From NCBI GenBank assembly GCA_030447385.1, contig JAUJOY010000005.1, positions 192,319 through 256,318 of the forward strand: a DNA stretch of 64,000 bases. Reading direction: 5' to 3'. A program made the position numbers and the translations under genes. Source of the DNA: Mycobacteriales bacterium. GTDB taxonomy: Bacteria > Actinomycetota > Actinomycetes > Mycobacteriales > SCTD01. Under the pieces are notes generated by a model, which saw only the letters and a program-made list of their open reading frames with translations, searched no databases and was not told the DNA's origin. Positions 27,009 through 35,141 of the stretch are shown here, piece after piece; position 1 is the first letter of the stretch; every line of letters begins with the position of its first letter.

Positions 27009-27060
27009 CGCCGTAGGCGGCGGCTCGGCACCCCTCTGCGCTTCCCCGAAGGAGCAGCAC

Positions 27061-27768
27061 ATGCCCATCGACTACAGCAAGCGCCCGGGCTCAGGTGGGG
27101 GCAACCCGCCGGACCCGGGCAGGCCGGCCTCGCCGGTGTCGCTGTCCAAGGTCACCCTGACCAAGTCGAGCCCCACGGTGTCGCTCACCAAGAGCGGCGG
27201 CGCCGGGGGCAAGCTCCACGTCAACCTCAACTGGAATGCCAGGGCGGCGTCGGCCGAGCAGCCGAAGGGCTTCCTCAAGCGCATCGCGGCGGCGGCGCAG
27301 AGCGGCGCGATCGACCTCGACCTGGGCTGCCTGTTCGAGCTCAGCGACGGGCGCAAGGGAGTGATCCAGGCTCTGGGGCGGCAGTTCGGCTCGCTCGACG
27401 CGCCCCCGTACATCTTCCTCGACGGCGACGACCGCTCCGGCGCCGTCTCGGGCGGGGAGAACCTCTACGTCAACCTCGCGCATGCCAACGCGCTGCGGCG
27501 GATCCTCGTCTTCGCCAGCATCTACGAGGGGGCGTCCGGCTTCGACCAGGCCGACGGCGTGGTGACGCTGACGCCGGCCTCCGGACCGCCCCTCGAGGTG
27601 CGCCTCGACGAGACCGCCGGCCGGTCGCGCATGTGCGCCATCGCCCTCATCGAGAACCGCGGTGGCGAGCTCACCGTCAGCCGCGAGGTGCGCTACATCG
27701 ACGGCGCCCAGGACGCCCTCGACCGGGCGTACGGCTGGGGCATGGACTGGACTCCGGGCCGCAAGTAG
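27061..27768 (+). CDS. TerD-domain protein, TerA-like
   Basis: The 235-residue product has a proline/glycine-rich N-terminus of about 25 residues, then a divergent TerD domain. The repeat VSLSKVTLTKSSPTVSLTKS is followed by KLHVNLNWNAR, AIDLDLGCLFELSDGRKG, PYIFLDGDDRSGAVSGGEN and ILVFASIYEGASGFDQADG. It ends RAYGWGMDWTPGRK. The Asp-rich loops are changed from the classical calcium site, as in TerA-type members. It probably partners the TerD proteins at the membrane. Start ATG 27061 with GAAGGAG seven bases upstream. Confidence 0.85.
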   Translation: MPIDYSKRPGSGGGNPPDPGRPASPVSLSKVTLTKSSPTVSLTKSGGAGGKLHVNLNWNARAASAEQPKGFLKRIAAAAQSGAIDLDLGCLFELSDGRKGVIQALGRQFGSLDAPPYIFLDGDDRSGAVSGGENLYVNLAHANALRRILVFASIYEGASGFDQADGVVTLTPASGPPLEVRLDETAGRSRMCAIALIENRGGELTVSREVRYIDGAQDALDRAYGWGMDWTPGRK

Positions 27769-27775
27769 GGCTTGG

Positions 27776-28945
27776 GTGCGCCACTTCTCCTTCCTCTCGG
27801 AGGGGGTTCTCGACGCGCTGTTCGACCGGATCCCCATGCCCTTCTCCGCCGACAGCGAGCGGGAGACTCTGGCGGTGGCGCTGGGAGCCACGCTGTACAT
27901 GCCGGGTACGCGCCCGACGCTCGCGCGCGACGTCGCACGTCGCAGCGCCGCTGGCGTCATGTCGGTGGTGCTGTGCCTGGAGGACTCCATCGCGGACGCC
28001 GACCTGCCCGCCGCGGAGTCGAACGTCGTCGAGCACGTGCACGCCCTCGCCGCCAGCAGCACCCGTGAAGATGCTCCGCTGCTGTTCGTCCGCGTGCGCG
28101 CGGCCGAGCAGATCAGCGACCTCGTCGAGCGCCTGGGCACCGCCGCCGCCCGGCTGACCGGCTTCGTGCTGCCCAAGTTCACCGCCGGCCGGGGGGTGGC
28201 GTTCTTCGACCACCTCGCCAAGGGGGAGCAGGTGGCGGGGGTGCCGCTGCTGGCGATGCCCGTGCTGGAGTCGGCCGACGTGATGTACCGCGAGCGGCGG
28301 ACCGCCGCCCTGCACGACATCGGGCAGCTGCTCGCCGAGCACCGCCACCGGGTCCTCGCGCTGCGCCTCGGCGCTGCCGACCTGGCGGGCCTCTACGCGC
28401 TGCGCCGCCAGCGCGACGTCAACGTCTACGACGTCGGGGTGATCCGCGACGTCATCACCGACATCGTCAACGTGCTCGGCCGAGCCGACGGCACCGGGTT
28501 CGTGATCACCGGCCCCGTGTGGGAGCACTTCGCCGGCACGGAGCGCCTGTTCAAGCCGCGCCTGCGCAGCACCCCCTTCCAGGCCGACGAGGAGCTGCGG
28601 GAGCAGCTGATCGGCGCCGACCACGACGAGCTCCTGCGCGAGGTCGTCCTCGACAAGGCCAACGGCCTGATCGGCAAGACGGTGATCCACCCCGACCACG
28701 TCGCGCCGGTGCACTCGCTGCTCGTGGTCACCCACGAGGAGTACGACGACGCCCAGGCCGTCCTCGACAGCACCGGTGGCGGCGCCAGCAGCTCGTCGTA
28801 CCGCAACAAGATGAACGAAGCCGGACCGCACCGGGAGTGGGCGCGGGCGGTGCTGCGCCGCGCCGAGGCGTTCGGGGTCGCCGGGTACGGGCACGGCGTC
28901 GTCGACATCCTCTCGGCGCTGTCACCGCGCACCTACCCGGCCTGA
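27776..28945 (+). CDS. HpcH/HpaI aldolase / citrate lyase-like protein of ter clusters
   Basis: The 389-residue product has a TIM-barrel C-C lyase fold of the CitE type. Typical blocks are LGATLYMPGTRPTLARDVA, VVLCLEDSIADADLPAAE, LPKFTAGRGVAFFDHLA, VLALRLGAADLAGLYALRR and IGKTVIHPDHVAPVHSLLVV, where Glu/Asp in LEDS and GAAD would bind the metal. Citrate-lyase-like members are a recurrent part of actinobacterial ter loci and are predicted to act in building the cluster's metabolite. GTG 27776 follows the TerA-like stop by seven bases. Its stop lies in a terminator stem shared with the opposing HAD gene. Confidence 0.85.
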   Translation: MRHFSFLSEGVLDALFDRIPMPFSADSERETLAVALGATLYMPGTRPTLARDVARRSAAGVMSVVLCLEDSIADADLPAAESNVVEHVHALAASSTREDAPLLFVRVRAAEQISDLVERLGTAAARLTGFVLPKFTAGRGVAFFDHLAKGEQVAGVPLLAMPVLESADVMYRERRTAALHDIGQLLAEHRHRVLALRLGAADLAGLYALRRQRDVNVYDVGVIRDVITDIVNVLGRADGTGFVITGPVWEHFAGTERLFKPRLRSTPFQADEELREQLIGADHDELLREVVLDKANGLIGKTVIHPDHVAPVHSLLVVTHEEYDDAQAVLDSTGGGASSSSYRNKMNEAGPHREWARAVLRRAEAFGVAGYGHGVVDILSALSPRTYPA

Positions 28946-28965
28946 GCCGCCGAGCCGCCTCAGGC
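28940..28965. terminator. bidirectional hairpin between convergent ter operons
   Basis: GCCTGAG (28940-28946) pairs with CTCAGGC (28959-28965). Each arm holds the stop codon of one gene: TGA 28943-28945 on plus and TGA complement 28960-28962 on minus. Confidence 0.55.
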
Positions 28966-29781
28966 GTCCGGCGTGCCCACCGCCGCGTGCTCCAGCCACG
29001 CGGCGACGATCTCCTCAGCCGCCGCGAGACCCGCCTGCGCGGTGCGGGTGAGGTGCGGCGCCGACCGGCCGAGCCGGGCGAGCTCGCTGCCCGCGGGGAC
29101 CCAACCCCTCTCCGCGGCGCACAGCATCGGCCAGTCCAGCAGCGTGTCGCCGGCCGCCAGCAGGCCCGGGGTCACACCGGTGTCCTGCTCCACGCGGGCG
29201 GCCACGTGCGCGACCGCCGCGGCCTTGTCCAGGGCGTGGGGCAGGACGTAGAGCTTTCGCCCCTGGTGCAGCGCCCGCCAGCCGTGGCCGTCACAGGCCG
29301 AAGCCACGTGCGCGAGCTCGTCGGCGGACAGCCGGTCGGCGTCGACCGCGGCCACCAGGAACACGTCGTCGGCGTCCCTGATCCGCAGCAGCCACTCCCG
29401 GTCGCGGTAGCCGTCGAAGACCTCCCGCAGGGCCGCGACCGGGGAGGAGACGTCGTGCAGCCGCGAGGCGACCGAGTCCGCCCAGTCGAGGTCCGGCTCT
29501 CCGTCGACGAGGATCCCGCCGCCGCTCGCGACGACGGCGTAGCGCGGGCGGGTCGGGAGGTCGAGCCGCTCGTACTGCCTGCGGGCCCGGGTGGTGGTGG
29601 GGACGAAGACGGCGAGCCGGTCGAGCTCGAGCAGACCGGACTCGGTCTCGTCCGACATCAGGCTGATGACCCGGCCGTCGAGGACCTCGACGACGCGGTG
29701 GGGCCTGTCCGGACCCCGGGCGGCGGCCGTGGGGGAGAAGATCAGCGTCTGGTCGAGATCGCCCGCGACGAGGAGCGTCAC
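28960..29781 (-). CDS. HAD-family phosphatase of ter biosynthetic module
   Basis: The 273-residue product is a Cof-type HAD enzyme. Motif I is VAGDLDQTLIFSP with nucleophile and acid/base Asp, and motif IV is GLLAAGDTLLDWPML. Between them is an alpha/beta cap with YVLPHALDKAAAVAHVAAR, whose Lys fits motif III. It should remove a phosphate from a small molecule, probably an intermediate made by the two adjacent phosphoribosyltransferases. GTG 29781 overlaps the upstream stop as GTGA, so translation is coupled. It is the last gene of the minus-strand run. Confidence 0.85.
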   Translation of the reverse strand: MTLLVAGDLDQTLIFSPTAAARGPDRPHRVVEVLDGRVISLMSDETESGLLELDRLAVFVPTTTRARRQYERLDLPTRPRYAVVASGGGILVDGEPDLDWADSVASRLHDVSSPVAALREVFDGYRDREWLLRIRDADDVFLVAAVDADRLSADELAHVASACDGHGWRALHQGRKLYVLPHALDKAAAVAHVAARVEQDTGVTPGLLAAGDTLLDWPMLCAAERGWVPAGSELARLGRSAPHLTRTAQAGLAAAEEIVAAWLEHAAVGTPDA

Positions 29782-30884
29782 GCGTCGGCCGCTTCCAGCG
29801 GCCGGATGAGCCCGACGCAGCTGTAGGACATGCGGTCGTAGTCCACGACCGGCACGTCCCGCTGCGCAGCGAGGTCGAGGACGTGCTCCAGGGCGGCACG
29901 GCGCCCGGGGTGCACCAGCACCTTCCACGGGAGGCGGCGAAGGAGCACCCGCGTCGTCTCGCCGACGCCCGGCTTGACCAGGTGCCATGAGGGCAGGCCG
30001 AACTCGGCCTGGATCCGCGCGACCTCGTCCAGCCCCCGGAAGGTGACGGTCCGGTCGGCGTCGTAGGCCTCGCGCCAGCTCGACCCGACCGCCGCGCTCA
30101 CCGCGGGGAACTGCCGGCTGATCGTGTCGAGGAAGTGGGCGCTGCGGTCCTGCTCCGCGAGCTCGCGGTAGACCTTCGCCCCGTGGAAGGTCCCCGGCGC
30201 GATGAGCTCGCGGCTGTAGACGGTGCGCGACACCAGCCCGCACACGGTGGAGTTCAAGCAGGCGGACGGGATGAGCACGTCCTCCCGGGTGCCGAAGTAC
30301 GACGCGCAGGCGCCCGGGTCCGCGAGCACCGCGAGCTCGTCGGGGAAGCGCGCACCGGGATGCTCGGCCAGCGCCTCCTGCAGCTCGCGCACGATGGCGC
30401 CCTTGCCCGTCCAGCCGTCGACGAAGACCACGTCGGCCGGGTCGTGCCGCGCCGCGAGGTGGTCCAGTGCAGCCCCGTCGACCCCCACGCCCCGCACGAT
30501 CGACACGCTGTAGTGCGGCAGGTCGAGCCCGTACGCGTGTGAGGCCCACCGGCGCAGCAGGATGCCGACGGGGGTGCCCGCCCGGGCCAGGGACACGAGC
30601 ACCGCCCCGGGGCCCCTGGCCGCCAGCACCATCTGCGTGACGACGCCCACCAGGCGGGCCAGCTCGGCGGCGTGCTGCTGCAACCCCTGCTCGAACAGCT
30701 CCAGGTAGCGCGGCCCCGGCGCGTACTCGACCGGCAGCATCTCGGCGTAGTTGCGCCCGCTCTGCACCGCCCGCTCCCGCTCGGCGACGTCGAGCTCCAG
30801 CGCCAGGTCGGACAGGTCGGTGAGCAGGAAGCGCACCTCCCCGGGGGCGTAGCTGCTGACGACGAGCGGCGCCTGCACCCTCAT
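29778..30884 (-). CDS. StiP-type phosphoribosyltransferase-fold protein with PELOTA-like C-terminus
   Basis: The 368-residue protein matches the family annotated as StiP cysteine protease or, in comparative work on ter loci, as a PRTase. The N-terminus RVQAPLVVSSYAPGEVRFL is typical. The PRPP-type loop region is DVVFVDGWTGKGAIVRELQE. Other conserved stretches are VLVSLARAGTPVGILLRRWA, LIPSACLNSTVCGLVSRTVY and GTFHGAKVYREL. The C-terminal 80 residues (LVKPGVGETTRVLLRRLPWK) resemble the PELOTA RNA-binding fold fused to these enzymes. ATG 30884 overlaps the previous stop as ATGA. Protease versus transferase activity cannot be settled from sequence. Confidence 0.8.
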   Translation of the reverse strand: MRVQAPLVVSSYAPGEVRFLLTDLSDLALELDVAERERAVQSGRNYAEMLPVEYAPGPRYLELFEQGLQQHAAELARLVGVVTQMVLAARGPGAVLVSLARAGTPVGILLRRWASHAYGLDLPHYSVSIVRGVGVDGAALDHLAARHDPADVVFVDGWTGKGAIVRELQEALAEHPGARFPDELAVLADPGACASYFGTREDVLIPSACLNSTVCGLVSRTVYSRELIAPGTFHGAKVYRELAEQDRSAHFLDTISRQFPAVSAAVGSSWREAYDADRTVTFRGLDEVARIQAEFGLPSWHLVKPGVGETTRVLLRRLPWKVLVHPGRRAALEHVLDLAAQRDVPVVDYDRMSYSCVGLIRPLEAADA

Positions 30885-32131
30885 GCTCCCGGGCCGACCG
30901 CGGCGCAGGACCCGCCGGCGCACACCACCACCTGCACGGTGCACGTCGCCGAGAGGGCGAGCTGGTGCACCAACCCCAGACGGGTGTGCGGCTGCAGCGG
31001 CCGGTCCAGGAGCAGCACGATGGAGTCGAAGCCCGGTGCCGGGCCACGGTCGGACTGGGTGCTCGGGAACACGTTGTAGGCGAAGGCCTCTCGACCGGCG
31101 TCGTCGGTGGCGGCGAAGCGCAGGGCGGTGCGCAGGGGGTAGCCGTGCTCGTCGACGGCCAGCGCGGGGGAGCGGGTCGTGGAGCCCGTGCGGGCGCGTT
31201 TCCCGAGCCGCTGCGCCACCAGCTGCCCGAGGTAGAGGAACTCCTCGTCACCGAGCACCAGCACCGACCCTTCGACCTCGAGCCTGCCGGCCAGCAGCTC
31301 GGCGGCCGACCGCAGCGCCTGCTCGTCGGGGAGGCCCCACCCGTGCGCCGCCGAGAGCGGTCCGGCCACCGTCAGGTCCCGCACGCTCACCGGCGCTGCG
31401 GGACCGGCGGCGCGATCGGGCTCGGCCGGGTGGGCGGCGAGCAGTGCGTCCGCCGCCGCGGAGAGCCCGGGCGGGAGCCGGACCTGCCCGTCGACCAGGC
31501 TCACCGACGTCAGCTGCGCACCCATGTCGGCCACCTCGGCGGTGTTGGCCATGCGCTGCTCGGGGCTGCGCACGTCGAGCAGGCTCGCGAGGACGTAGCG
31601 GCGCCGGGGCCAGCGGTCCTGCAGCACCCGGATGGCGTTGACCGCCGTGCGCCCGCTCGACAGCTCGTCGTCGACCAGCACCACCGGCCACTCGGGGTCC
31701 TGCAGCAGCGCGTCGTCGCGGATCGCCAGGACCTGCTCCACCGCATGGGAGTGCTCCTCCTCGAACGACAGGGGAGCCAGGCCGCTCGGCACCTTCCGAC
31801 GGGTGGTGTGCGCATACGGAGCCGGCCCGGCGTCGCGCGCGCACACCCGCGCGACGCCGTGGCCCAGCGCCGTGGCGGTCTCGGCGAAACCGAGGACGTA
31901 CGGCGTGCTGCCGCCCACCGCGCGCCGCACGCGCGATCCGAGCTCCTCGGCGGCCCCGAGCACCACCGCCGCCGGCGCAGGGACGTGCTTGCCGAGCACG
32001 CTCGACACCAGCAGGTGGGCCCGTTTCGGGTTGCGGCGAAGCGCCAGGACGGCGACGTCGCGCGCCGCGGTGAGCGTGGCGCCCGTCTTCGCGCTCACCC
32101 AGCCCGCATCGGGGACGGCAGGTGCCTGCAT
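30881..32131 (-). CDS. phosphoribosyltransferase with C-terminal TRSP domain
   Basis: This 416-residue protein has the PRPP-binding loop VVLVDDELSSGRTAVNAIRV at about residue 150 and an upstream core strand HLLVSSVLGKHVPAPAAVVL. The GFAETATALGHGVARV segment fits the PRTase hood. The C-terminal TRSP-like half holds VLVLGDEEFLYLGQLVAQRL and FDSIVLLLDRPLQPHTRLG. It belongs to the second PRTase type found paired with StiP-like proteins in ter clusters, predicted to make a C-N or C-C linked nucleoside-like product. ATG 32131 is 27 bases after the coiled-coil gene. Confidence 0.85.
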   Translation of the reverse strand: MQAPAVPDAGWVSAKTGATLTAARDVAVLALRRNPKRAHLLVSSVLGKHVPAPAAVVLGAAEELGSRVRRAVGGSTPYVLGFAETATALGHGVARVCARDAGPAPYAHTTRRKVPSGLAPLSFEEEHSHAVEQVLAIRDDALLQDPEWPVVLVDDELSSGRTAVNAIRVLQDRWPRRRYVLASLLDVRSPEQRMANTAEVADMGAQLTSVSLVDGQVRLPPGLSAAADALLAAHPAEPDRAAGPAAPVSVRDLTVAGPLSAAHGWGLPDEQALRSAAELLAGRLEVEGSVLVLGDEEFLYLGQLVAQRLGKRARTGSTTRSPALAVDEHGYPLRTALRFAATDDAGREAFAYNVFPSTQSDRGPAPGFDSIVLLLDRPLQPHTRLGLVHQLALSATCTVQVVVCAGGSCAAVGPGA

Positions 32132-32158
32132 GCGACGGCGGGCCCTCCTGGCGGGTGT

Positions 32159-33403
32159 TCAGGGTGCACGGAAGGCGCGGATGTCGACGACGAGGCCGCG
32201 TGCCTCGTCGACGATCGCGTCCAGGTTCTGAGCGTAGGCGAGCCAGTCGGGGTGGGCGCGCTCCAGCAGTCGCTGCGCCCCGTCGAGGCGTTCCGCCAGC
32301 GCGTCCAGGGCCCGCGCGTGCCGGCCGTAGAAGGGCCCGGACATGAGCAGCTTCTGGGCATCCCGCACCGCGAAGCGCGCCCTCGCGTGCACGGCCGCAG
32401 GATCGGCCGAGACCCGGTCCAGAAGTGCGAGCCGGTTGCGGGGCGCGTCGACGACGGCCTCCGCCGCGGTCAGCGCCTCCCGTGCCCGGGCCAGCCGGCT
32501 GCGGGCCTCCTCCCAGCGCTGCTGGGCATCCGAGGCGGCCAGCAGGGCGCTGTCGAGGTCGCGCTGCGCGTCCGCAAGGGCGTCGCGCACGCGCTTCGTC
32601 CCCTCCTCCAGATCCCGCCAGCAGCCCTCCACGTAGCCGCGCCGCAGGGCACGCATCTCCTGCTCGCTGCCGCGCTCGGCCCGCCACTGGACCGCCGCCA
32701 GGCGCGTGCGCAGCGAGGCGGCGCTGGTCTGCACCTGCCGGCGCAGCTCGGGCAGCTTCTCCACGTCGTGCGCCGCCTCGTGCGCCGCCGCCACCGCGTC
32801 GCCGCATGCCTGCAGCACGGTGTCCATGCCGTGCACCACCGGCCCCTCCTGCACGACCCGCAGGTGCTCCAGGGCGGCGTCGAGCAGTCCCCGTGCGCGC
32901 CGGGCGATCAGCCCGCCTGCCTCGGCCTCGGCCACCGCCGTCCCCGCCTGCGCCACCGCCTCCTCGGCGGCGCTGCGGCGCGCCCGCAGCTGGTCCAGGC
33001 TCCGCGTCACGCTGACGAAGTCGGAGGTGAAGCGTTCGGAGAACGCGGAGATGTCGGCGAGCACCGCCGACATCGCCGAGGCGTGTCCCTCGAAGCCGGC
33101 TGCGGCCGCGGAGGCCTCCTCGAGCTCCAGGTCGGTCGTGACGTCCCAGCGGTCCAGTGCCTCCAGGTAGGCGTGGATGGCCGCGTCGGCAGCCGCGCTC
33201 ACGGGGGCCCAGGCGAGGCGGATGCGGCGGGCGATGGCCCCGGCATCGACGTTGGCCAGGAAGTCCAGGTGCGAGAACGCCGAGCGCTGGGCCGTATCCA
33301 GCTCCAGCAGGGCTATCGCCGCCCGGGCCTGGGCCTCCCGCGCGGCAGCGAGCGCGAGGTCACGTCGGCGGCGCCACCACCTCGGCTGGGGGACGTCGGA
33401 CAT
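32159..33403 (-). CDS. long helical coiled-coil protein of ter cluster
   Basis: The 414-residue product is almost wholly helical with heptad-like patterns (RDLALAAAREAQARAAIALL, DLDSALLAASDAQQRWEEAR, LARAREALTAAEAVVD). It carries a basic WWRRRR patch near the start and a conserved-looking LLMSGPFYGRHARALDAL near 340. It has no signal or membrane segment. A scaffold or filament role within the Ter system is plausible but not shown; no named family is recognised. It lies 27 bases after terB and 27 before the phosphoribosyltransferase gene, clearly within the operon. Confidence 0.75.
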   Translation of the reverse strand: MSDVPQPRWWRRRRDLALAAAREAQARAAIALLELDTAQRSAFSHLDFLANVDAGAIARRIRLAWAPVSAAADAAIHAYLEALDRWDVTTDLELEEASAAAAGFEGHASAMSAVLADISAFSERFTSDFVSVTRSLDQLRARRSAAEEAVAQAGTAVAEAEAGGLIARRARGLLDAALEHLRVVQEGPVVHGMDTVLQACGDAVAAAHEAAHDVEKLPELRRQVQTSAASLRTRLAAVQWRAERGSEQEMRALRRGYVEGCWRDLEEGTKRVRDALADAQRDLDSALLAASDAQQRWEEARSRLARAREALTAAEAVVDAPRNRLALLDRVSADPAAVHARARFAVRDAQKLLMSGPFYGRHARALDALAERLDGAQRLLERAHPDWLAYAQNLDAIVDEARGLVVDIRAFRAP

Positions 33404-33430
33404 CGCGGCCCCCGCCGTCGAGGTGCTGCG

Positions 33431-33886
33431 CTACAGGTCGAACTCGGACGGCGAGATGCCGACCGCGAAGCAGGCCTCCTTGACAGCCTTCTTCTCGTCG
33501 GCGTCGAAGTTGCCGTCGGCCCCGCCGATGATGATCCCGATCTGGATCACGGCGCGCCCCTGGTCCTGCTTCTTCTTGAGCTTGGCGATGGTGGCGATGG
33601 CCTCCACCTTGCCGAAGTCGTAGTCCTTGCTCAGCTTGTCGCAGTAGAAGTCGAACTTCTGCCTCAGCTCGTCGGGCGGGAACACCGACAGCACGTCGTT
33701 GCTCATGATCAGGCTGGCCGTCTTCTGGCGCTCGGAGGCGTCGATGCTGCCGTCGGCGGCCGCGATGAGCGCGCACATCGCCATGCTCGCGCTGGCGAAC
33801 TCCTTGCTCTTGAACTGGTCAGCCTTGGTCTTGAGCTGGCTGCTCATCTCCTGCGTACGCGTCTTGAGCTGGTCGAAGAACGCCAT
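33431..33886 (-). CDS. terB: TerB tellurite-resistance protein
   Basis: The 151-residue protein has the all-helical TerB fold with its two acidic metal-binding loops, CALIAAADGSIDASERQKTA and IGGADGNFDADEKKAVKEA. The N-terminus has an amphipathic FFDQLKTRTQEMSSQLKTKA. TerB binds divalent cations and is placed at the inner membrane with TerC. Start ATG 33886 is 54 bases after terC. Length and motifs are canonical. Confidence 0.92.
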   Translation of the reverse strand: MAFFDQLKTRTQEMSSQLKTKADQFKSKEFASASMAMCALIAAADGSIDASERQKTASLIMSNDVLSVFPPDELRQKFDFYCDKLSKDYDFGKVEAIATIAKLKKKQDQGRAVIQIGIIIGGADGNFDADEKKAVKEACFAVGISPSEFDL

Positions 33887-33940
33887 GGGGTCTCCTGGTC
33901 TGCGGTGGTAGGGGTGGGCTGGAGTGGGCGGACCGGCCGG

Positions 33941-35041
33941 TCAGACAGGGGCGGGCTCGTTGCTGGGTATGTCCTTGTCTCCGCTGCCGCCGGGCGTCTC
34001 GCGCTCGCGGCGGTTGGCGAGCACCGAGGACGTGTAGGCGGCCAGGATGAAGGCGAGCCCCAGCAGCCCGGTGACGACCTCGGGGATCTCGTAGTGCAGC
34101 TCGATCAGCAAGATGATCGCCAGCGCGCCGATGGCCCAGTGGGCGCCGTGCTCGAGGTAGCGGTACTCCGCGAGCGTCCCCTGTCGGACGAGGTAGACCG
34201 TCATCGAGCGTACGAAGACCGCGCCGATCCCGAGGCCCGCGGCGATCACGAGCACGTTGGTGCTGATGGCGAAGGCACCGATGACGCCGTCGAAGGAGAA
34301 GGACGCGTCGAGGACCTCGAGGTAGAGGAACGTCGCGAACCCGGCCTTGCCGACGGTCGCCGCGGCCGCTCCCGCGCCGCCGACCTGCGCCGGCAGGGAC
34401 TCGTCCTCGTCCTCCTGCTCGAAGAAGCTGTCGAGGCCGGCCACGCCGAGGTAGGTCACGAGCCCGATGAGGCCGCTGAACAGCACGGTCTTCGCCTCCT
34501 CCTGCTCGACCACGGCCGAGGCGATGAGGACGAGGATTCCGGCGATGAAGATGGACAGCTGGTCGAGCTTGCCGAGCCGCTCCAGGCGGGACTCGAGCGG
34601 CACGAGCCACTTGACCTCCTTCTCCTCGAACAGCCAGTCCAGGAAGATCATCAGGAGGAAGACGCCGCCGAAGGAGTAGATGGACGACTTCGCCTCCTCG
34701 AGCTCCTCGGCGTAGGTCTCGCTGTCGTTCAGGGCGAGGTCGACCACCTCGGCCAGCCCGAGGTTGGCCGTGAGGGCCACGATGACGATCGGGAAGACCA
34801 GGCGCATGCCGAAGACGGCGATGAGGATGCCGACGGTGAGGAACAGCCGCTGCCACAGCGGGGACATCTTCTTGAGGTACTTCGCGTTCACGACCGCGTT
34901 GTCGAACGACAGCGTCACCTCGAGGATCGCGAGGACCGCCGCGGTGAACACCAGCGCGATCGAGCCGCTGAGGATGCCCACGAGGGCCAGCGTGATGATG
35001 GTGACGGCGAGGGAGCCGCGGAAGGCCTTGAGGGTCTGCAC
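33941..35041 (-). CDS. TerC-like integral membrane protein (DUF475)
   Basis: This 366-residue protein has about nine membrane spans and the two signature acidic motifs of the TerC superfamily, LEVTLSFDNAVVNAKYLKKM at about 40-60 and VLDASFSFDGVIGAFAIST at about 225-243. Between them is an acidic cytoplasmic loop (FFEQEDEDESLPAQ). The tail (GSGDKDIPSNEPAPV) is hydrophilic. DUF475 members are the TerC form found in large actinobacterial ter operons and probably export a metal (manganese or calcium) or anchor the TerB/TerD complex. It follows the FN3/J-like gene by 100 bases, enough for its own promoter. Confidence 0.9.
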   Translation of the reverse strand: MQTLKAFRGSLAVTIITLALVGILSGSIALVFTAAVLAILEVTLSFDNAVVNAKYLKKMSPLWQRLFLTVGILIAVFGMRLVFPIVIVALTANLGLAEVVDLALNDSETYAEELEEAKSSIYSFGGVFLLMIFLDWLFEEKEVKWLVPLESRLERLGKLDQLSIFIAGILVLIASAVVEQEEAKTVLFSGLIGLVTYLGVAGLDSFFEQEDEDESLPAQVGGAGAAAATVGKAGFATFLYLEVLDASFSFDGVIGAFAISTNVLVIAAGLGIGAVFVRSMTVYLVRQGTLAEYRYLEHGAHWAIGALAIILLIELHYEIPEVVTGLLGLAFILAAYTSSVLANRRERETPGGSGDKDIPSNEPAPV

Positions 35042-35141
35042 GTTCGACAGCTCCTGGTCGTGGGGGTGGGCGCTGCGGCGCAGTCCCGTCCGAGGAGGGA
35101 GCCCGGCCGCGCCCGGCCAGCCTAGACGGCGCCCTGCTCGA

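Noticed and set aside
29778-30884. Call as a simple cysteine protease
   Set aside because: The StiP name is historical; the PRPP-like loop and the operon with a second phosphoribosyltransferase fit a transferase-type enzyme better, so the call is left open.
30965-35125. Open plus-strand frame of 1,386 codons across the ter operon
   Set aside because: It is antisense to six genes with clear families (HAD to TerC) and its translation is Arg/Gly/His-rich without domains. It is a by-product of GC-biased third positions.
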